Positions 58,600-64,000 of a stretch of 64,000 nucleotides of DNA are shown here, piece by piece (position 1 is the stretch's first letter; each line of letters opens with the position of its first letter). This stretch comes from Sialis fuliginosa. Taxonomy: Eukaryota; Arthropoda; Insecta; Megaloptera; Sialidae. The notes beneath the pieces are model-generated. The model searched no databases, was not told where the DNA came from, and saw nothing but the letters and a program-made list of their open reading frames with translations. Location of the stretch: the NCBI GenBank assembly GCA_961205875.1, contig OY540813.1:15657001-15721000 (forward strand). Reading direction: 5' to 3'. Position numbers and translations under genes: made by a program.

Positions 58600-61500
58600 T
58601 TCCAAAGAAAGACATACACACACGTATATCAAGATACAGAGATATCCATGTGTACATAAGTACGTATGTATGTAGGTAGTGAATTATATGATATCAAAGT
58701 TTAGAGGAGTAATTGTAGGAACGTAAGAAACTTACTGGAAGTAGGATACCGCGAGGAGACGTTTGCAAACTACATCTAATCAGATAACTCAATATAATTT
58801 GTAATCGTATTAATGTTTGGTTCATTATAAATAAACTAGGGGTCTCATGGCGCTGTAACCGGACCCAAGCACTGAACAGTGGTCAGTAATTGTCATCAAA
58901 AACCAATTAAACTTTCTTCAGTTGTTTAGATGTACCTATGTATATTAGTTTCTGCATTCATTTATAGCAAATTTTAATGACACAAGTGAAAAATAATGTT
59001 TTATTTTCATTTAAGATTGCAGCGGTAGCTAACATAGGAAGCATAGTACTGATTAAGCAAAACGCCAAGCAAATTCATAATAACACAATTTTCACTGACG
59101 CAATACATCTACTAATTCATTTTGCTTTAGAAACAAATACAATTACATTCAAATTGTTATTCTAAAAAGTGTATTATATTATCGACATTAGGATATTAGA
59201 AAACTAATATTCATAATACAAAGGTGAGTTTTTTTTTTACATAGAGTGAATGTAAAAACGATTGCCAGTTTTTAACGTGGAGTATCACTTTTTACTATCT
59301 TTATTCTGTGGGCTAGCCTAGTACGAAAATAGTGCCTGTGTGAATCGTACCGTCTAATCCCTGCCCACCACTGCAATCTTAAATGAAACAGACCATAAGA
59401 TCTTTAGTTTATTTAAGCCGACTTAAATAAACTAAACCATAAGTCAGTCGGAGATATACATATACATATGTAGTTATTACAGTAATATGAAGTGTTCAGT
59501 ATCTAAAATCAATATGAATATTGATTTGTTTTGAAAAAAAAGTATAATTTACGAGAGTTGTCAATATACAAGAATCACATCTATATTTTTGTACATAATT
59601 TAAATGTTCCCCAAATGTCAGTTCTGATCGTTTACAATTGGAAATCCATTAATAACATCAGTGTCAGTATATTATATTTATTATTGTTATTACGACACGC
59701 AAAAATACAATTTTGATTAAATCATTGAAAATTTTGAAGTAAAAACTGGTCACGTTATCATTATTGTTACAACATGCATGACATACATACAGTGTCGAAC
59801 TAGTAAGTTTTGACCCAGTGAAATGTTTTTTATTACTTCCGTTTTTCGTACAGAAATATTTTTTTTTAGAAAAAAAAATGAAACCCATAAAAATGTATAG
59901 CTAATATGTTTCTCTACTACAGAAAATGCTCTGGTTTTACCTATTGTATGGGTCTAATAACAGGCTGTTTTGTAAACTGGATATTTTGGATATTTTTTTA
60001 CTTAATTAAATATTTTTTATTAAATATCTTGAAAACTTCATGTTACATCAAAAACAGATATGGTTTTATACAAAATTATATCCTCTAATCTATAAGAAAG
60101 GCAATTAAAACTATATCATTTTAATCGTCCAGTGTTACATGGGTACAAACTTTGTATTTTTAATATAGGAAAATCTGCAATTTTCATCGATTCTATGGAT
60201 TTTACGATAGAAAAGTGTTTTTATTTTTATTTTAAATTTCGATAAAATTTAAATAAAGGAAAAAGTAAAAATACATGTTTTGTTATGTATTACATTGCGT
60301 AACGGATTTCATCCCATTGTTAGGTTAATTTTATAATAATATAACGTACAATAAAGTTAAAATCAATAAGAATTTTATTCGATTGGGCTTGTTAAATAAA
60401 AAAATAAGAAGGAAACATTCAACAAATACATTAAACAATGTAATTTTAAAACTGTTTTCATTAGTAAGTAATTAGTTTGATCATTTTCCCCCTGGGCATT
60501 TACCCGGTTGCGCGACGGCGAATTCCGGTAGTGCATATATTGCATACATACAATATAGCCACCTAACTTTTTCGAAATGAGGCATTACATTAATCGAATC
60601 GCTTTTACTATCATTTTTAGGTATCTTATATTATCATTTTAAGTTTAGATACGATTTAATATTTTGTCTTTGAGGTATTCCTGTGAGGCATAAACATAGG
60701 TAATTCCAGACGATTTTGTTTTTTTCTAGAAACTCTAGACAAAGTGTACCTTCCTATTTAACTCTAACATTACGATTGTTCAGCAAAAGTTAAAAAAATT
60801 GAAACTAAAAAAAAAAATGAAAATCATAACGCGTGCCCACTGACAGATGCATTGCTAATGTTTTGCGCCCTCGGCAGGGATCTAAATTAGTGCCTTTAGT
60901 ATTTCATTTTATATTACTATGAACGTCTCCCCAAAGGCATATCATATCAAATTTTTTCACTTCGGGGACTAAGAGTTAACTAATTTTTGATAAAAATGTT
61001 TTAATGATTGTGAAAAGCAGAAGATTTTTTAAATAGTATAATAAATGTGGTTTATAAATAATGAAATTGGGTAAAAAAATGTTCCTTTTTTTTATCGTTA
61101 TGTTATACCAGCAAGTTCTTACCTATTTTCAATACGTGCAGTATTTTTAACAAAACTTGGTAAAAATATTTGTATTTTACTTTAAATTTTTACATTAAAT
61201 TTATTACATGAATTAGGCCACGTTCATTAACAGCATTCGTGGAAGCTCGCCACTGTAAACCCAACTTTGTTTATCATTCATCCTCCCTCTTTATTTTGAA
61301 TTTTTACCCACATTATTTTGTAGTGTTTTGTTTGATTTCTAACGAGGGTCGAAATTTCATACGTTAAGCGATTTTTGATGAGTATGTATAGGACTTTGTA
61401 TATTAAAATAATGCTTGTATAGCGCTCCGGGAGATGTCGATGTTGCAAACTGTTTTTTTATTTTTTATTTCCCTGTATATCAAAGAAGTTTTTTTATCTT

Positions 61501-62482
61501 GGTTATAAATTGAAAAGTTTAGAATATGAATGAAAATTAATGAATTTTATTTTATAACTCAATCGCGTACCGACCAACCAATTTTAATCAGAGTGGTAAA
61601 CTGAAATTTATCTTTATGTTTTTTTTATAGCTAATATTTTACTTGTTTTGTTGATTTTCATTTATTTAAAATATTCTGTTTTGATTAAGCTTATTTCAAT
61701 TTCTCTCTTATAAGGCCGCAAAATAACAAACTATATAATAATAACCTACAACTAGGTAGTTTTGTAGTATACCTACATATATATGTATATTTATTTACTT
61801 TTGAAAATGTTATTTTCAAAATATAGCTTTCAAAAAATTAGAAGTTACTGCATTCAAATCCAGACCAGGTGTAATTTTTCTAATATCATAAAAAATAAAA
61901 TGTAAAATAAAAAATTGATCTTTTTTTACCCAAAACAAGAAAGTACCCTCTTTTCTGTGACATTGAGAAATTCACTTTGTTTATAAACATACCTAATTAT
62001 TTAATTTGAAAATTTAATAAACAATAAAAAAAAATTATTTAACAAAAATACTTACATACACATAAAACTAATGTGACAGAAATCGTTACAAATTTTAAAA
62101 TTTAAAAGATATGTAGGTACTTATGTATATAAAATACATTAAAACACTGGAAACGTTTTGGATAAATAAAATCAATGTATACAATTTTTAACACCATATG
62201 AAAGTGGATATACATGTATTTTTGTATTTATATGTGATTTGTGATTGATAGAAATTTAAATGCATGGAAAATTTTTGACATTTCCGAACTGAATTCACAT
62301 TTCACAAAGTTAACCGTTATTTACATTTAACATAGAACGCGTTCTGTCAATGTAGATATTTACTATTTGTATAAGGAATGAACGTTATATTATAAAAATT
62401 GAATACATTTTTGTTGCTCAAATAACATTAAAGTTAATAATTATCATATGTTCTGATTTGTAAACTGCTACTACTCATATTT
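58600..62482. other. AT-rich stretch, no gene seen
   Basis: Open frames here (58977-59165, 59531-59716, 59664-59888, 59906-60088) are AT-driven and lack domains. A somewhat GC-richer piece near 59310-59390 could be a SINE fragment, but no clear tRNA-type promoter boxes are present. Confidence 0.4.
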
Positions 62483-62490
62483 TACTAGTA
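62483..62490. repeat. 8-bp target site duplication TACTAGTA (left)
   Basis: Matches AACTAGTA at 63174-63181 at 7 of 8 positions. Confidence 0.75.
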
Positions 62491-63173
62491 CAGGCCTGTA
62501 ACATTTTTTGAGGGCCGCACATAACTAAAAATAATTCTTTACAACAAATTTCGTACTTATTGAATTTTTTCAAATCAATAATTTTTAAAAGTATTTAGAA
62601 CTACAGCTTTCCAAGCGCGGCGGTAGCCTGAGAGCACGAATGCAAAGAAAATATGCCACCTTTTGAAAGTTTATATCTCTAAAATTAATAATCGTAGAGG
62701 GATTACATATAAAAACGCTAATAGATTTATAATAAGAGTTGTAATCTTCCATTTAAATATATTATGATAACAAAAAAAGTTAAGTTAATTTTCATACGAT
62801 TTTGAATCTACAATATTTCACCCATTGTTACAAATGAATAATTGTAATTGGTTTCAATCTCGCATAGCAGCAAAGATATTTACGGTTTTGTATAATAAAT
62901 AAATAGCAAAAGAAAGTTCCCTTTTTTGATTGGTCTCAATCGATCAAAAATACCCCAAATTCTTATTTCGTATTTTAAAATAGGTTTAACAAACAAAATT
63001 ATTAGTTAAGTTACATAAATAAATTATTTAAATGTTATATTAAATAAAGCAACGGAAAAGTAACACCAGTTTAGACATTCTGAAACACCTGATACTTAAA
63101 AAACCTTAATTTGTTTGTATGTGGCCACGGGCCGCACACAAAGGCACGGCGGGCCGCAGGTTGGCCAGCTCTG
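62491..63173. mobile_element. hAT-type non-autonomous element, 683 bp
   Basis: Left end CAGGCCTGTAACATTTTTTG then AGGGCCGCA. The right end GGGCCGCAGGTTGGCCAGCT closes with CTG, giving inverted ends of the CAGRGCTGGCCAACC..GCGGCCC hAT style. The 8-bp flanks agree at 7 of 8 positions. Interior AT-rich without a transposase. Confidence 0.78.
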
Positions 63174-63181
63174 AACTAGTA
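63174..63181. repeat. 8-bp target site duplication AACTAGTA (right)
   Basis: Pairs with 62483-62490 with one mismatch. Confidence 0.75.
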
Positions 63182-63705
63182 TATACCTACTCTATGAAAT
63201 TGATTGGTAACTATATAGTATATAGTATAGATAAGATTAGATTAGTCACCAGTGTTAAATTGATATAAACATTAGATTGATATCATACAAATTATTGATC
63301 AGTATTGAATGTTTTGTAGTAATAATCATTTTGATTGGTTAATCTATTCACTTTACATGGGTGGATATTGTTTGTATTTCCGTAACATTTATATAAAGAT
63401 TCATATCATAAGTTAATTAATATTATCTAATGATTTCGGCGCCATCATGTAGAAAGCTACTTAACAATTAATAATATGTATACAAAATGTATCATTTAAA
63501 CAAAGCTTTATGGTAGCCTATACAATCAGGTAAATGGATTTTGGTGATATAATTTATGATTTTGAAACATTTATTTAGTATCATGATTGAAACGATTAAA
63601 AATATCGTTTGTGTACAAATCGATGTTTAAAATTATATTTATGAATGACCGAAGTGATTTTGAAAACTATTAGACTGATTTTGGTTAAACCTATACAAAG
63701 CAACC
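63182..63705. other. AT-rich stretch, no gene seen
   Basis: Nothing recognisable. Confidence 0.4.
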
Positions 63706-63985
63706 TAGCTAAATCCCGGGCGGGATTTTGCTAAGGGGGGGGGGGGCGAATTTAGAAAAAGTATAGGTACTTGTCTATTATATCCCCGGTATTTGCAGAT
63801 GGCAAGTGTCATGTAGTGTATGATTTGATCAGCGCCAATGTGTGTAAAGTGTGTACTATTAATTTAAATATTTTTAAATAGGTAATTTTGTATATTTCGG
63901 TAGCAACGAAAAAAAGGTTTTCAATTTTCGTAGTAGGGGGGGGGGGGGGAATTTGCTATCTGCCCCGGGCGGCAGAAACCTACAT
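63706..63985. mobile_element. GC/poly-G ended element enclosing a half copy of family D
   Basis: CCCGGGCGGGATTTTGCTAA followed by a run of 12 G, then the left half of the family D MITE (63773-63897). Next comes a second G run of ~15 (63936-63949) followed by TTTGCTATCTGCCCCGGGC and GGCAG. The two ends are alike in opposite or direct order. A hAT-like element that captured or was hit by the MITE is possible. The window ends here. Confidence 0.45.
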
Positions 63986-64000
63986 CAATTTGTTTCTTGA

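Noticed and set aside
59310..59390. Possible tRNA-derived SINE
   Set aside because: Only loose resemblance to A and B boxes, no tail and no target duplication seen.

Overview
This is AT-rich (roughly 70% A+T by eye) eukaryotic DNA from an animal, most probably an insect. The evidence is short GT-AG introns in a C2H2 zinc-finger gene, a short interstitial (TTAGG)4 tract (the usual insect telomere unit), mariner, Tc1-like and LINE remnants, and many short inverted-repeat (MITE-like) elements. The order cannot be fixed from the sequence. The AT level and frequent 'taggtac/gtacctac' words would suit a hemipteran or a lepidopteran. I see no bacterial operons, CRISPR arrays, rRNA or convincing tRNA genes.

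Layout. The left edge (1-1.45 kb) probably holds the 3' end of a plus-strand gene: a possible coding tail at 1-51 and a better supported terminal exon at 1140-1261 with a poly(A) signal at 1414. From 1.5 to 18.4 kb there is no clear gene. This stretch holds a ~162-bp tandem repeat, several MITEs, a hAT-type MITE with a perfect 8-bp target duplication, and one candidate first exon near 10.8-11.0 kb. The only complete coding region is at 18484-22652: six coding exons for a ~540-residue transcription factor with an N-terminal finger, a block of four DNA-binding-type C2H2 fingers, and a C-terminal pair of the kind used for dimerisation in Ikaros and Hunchback proteins. It is followed by about 5 kb of AT-rich, gene-poor DNA.

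At 29342-29453 lies an exon I assign to the N-terminus of a liprin-beta homologue (a scaffold protein of cell contacts and synapses). The exon ends at a good splice donor, but I found no next exon in the remaining ~34.5 kb, so the rest of the window is probably largely its first coding intron. That stretch is packed with transposon debris: a LINE 3' end split by a 1.5-kb near-perfect palindrome, an internally deleted mariner, a second hAT MITE copy, a Tc1-like transposase relic, and several MITE families in two or more copies. GC-rich islands at 43.0-43.25 kb and 49.68-49.83 kb could be alternative first exons.

No previously undescribed multi-gene system is evident. The most interesting items are the large palindrome, an inverted-repeat element with an apparent 17-bp target duplication, a 168-bp inverted-repeat element with a 13-bp duplication, the candidate giant intron with GC-rich islands, and the Ikaros/Hunchback-like gene with its upstream ORF.
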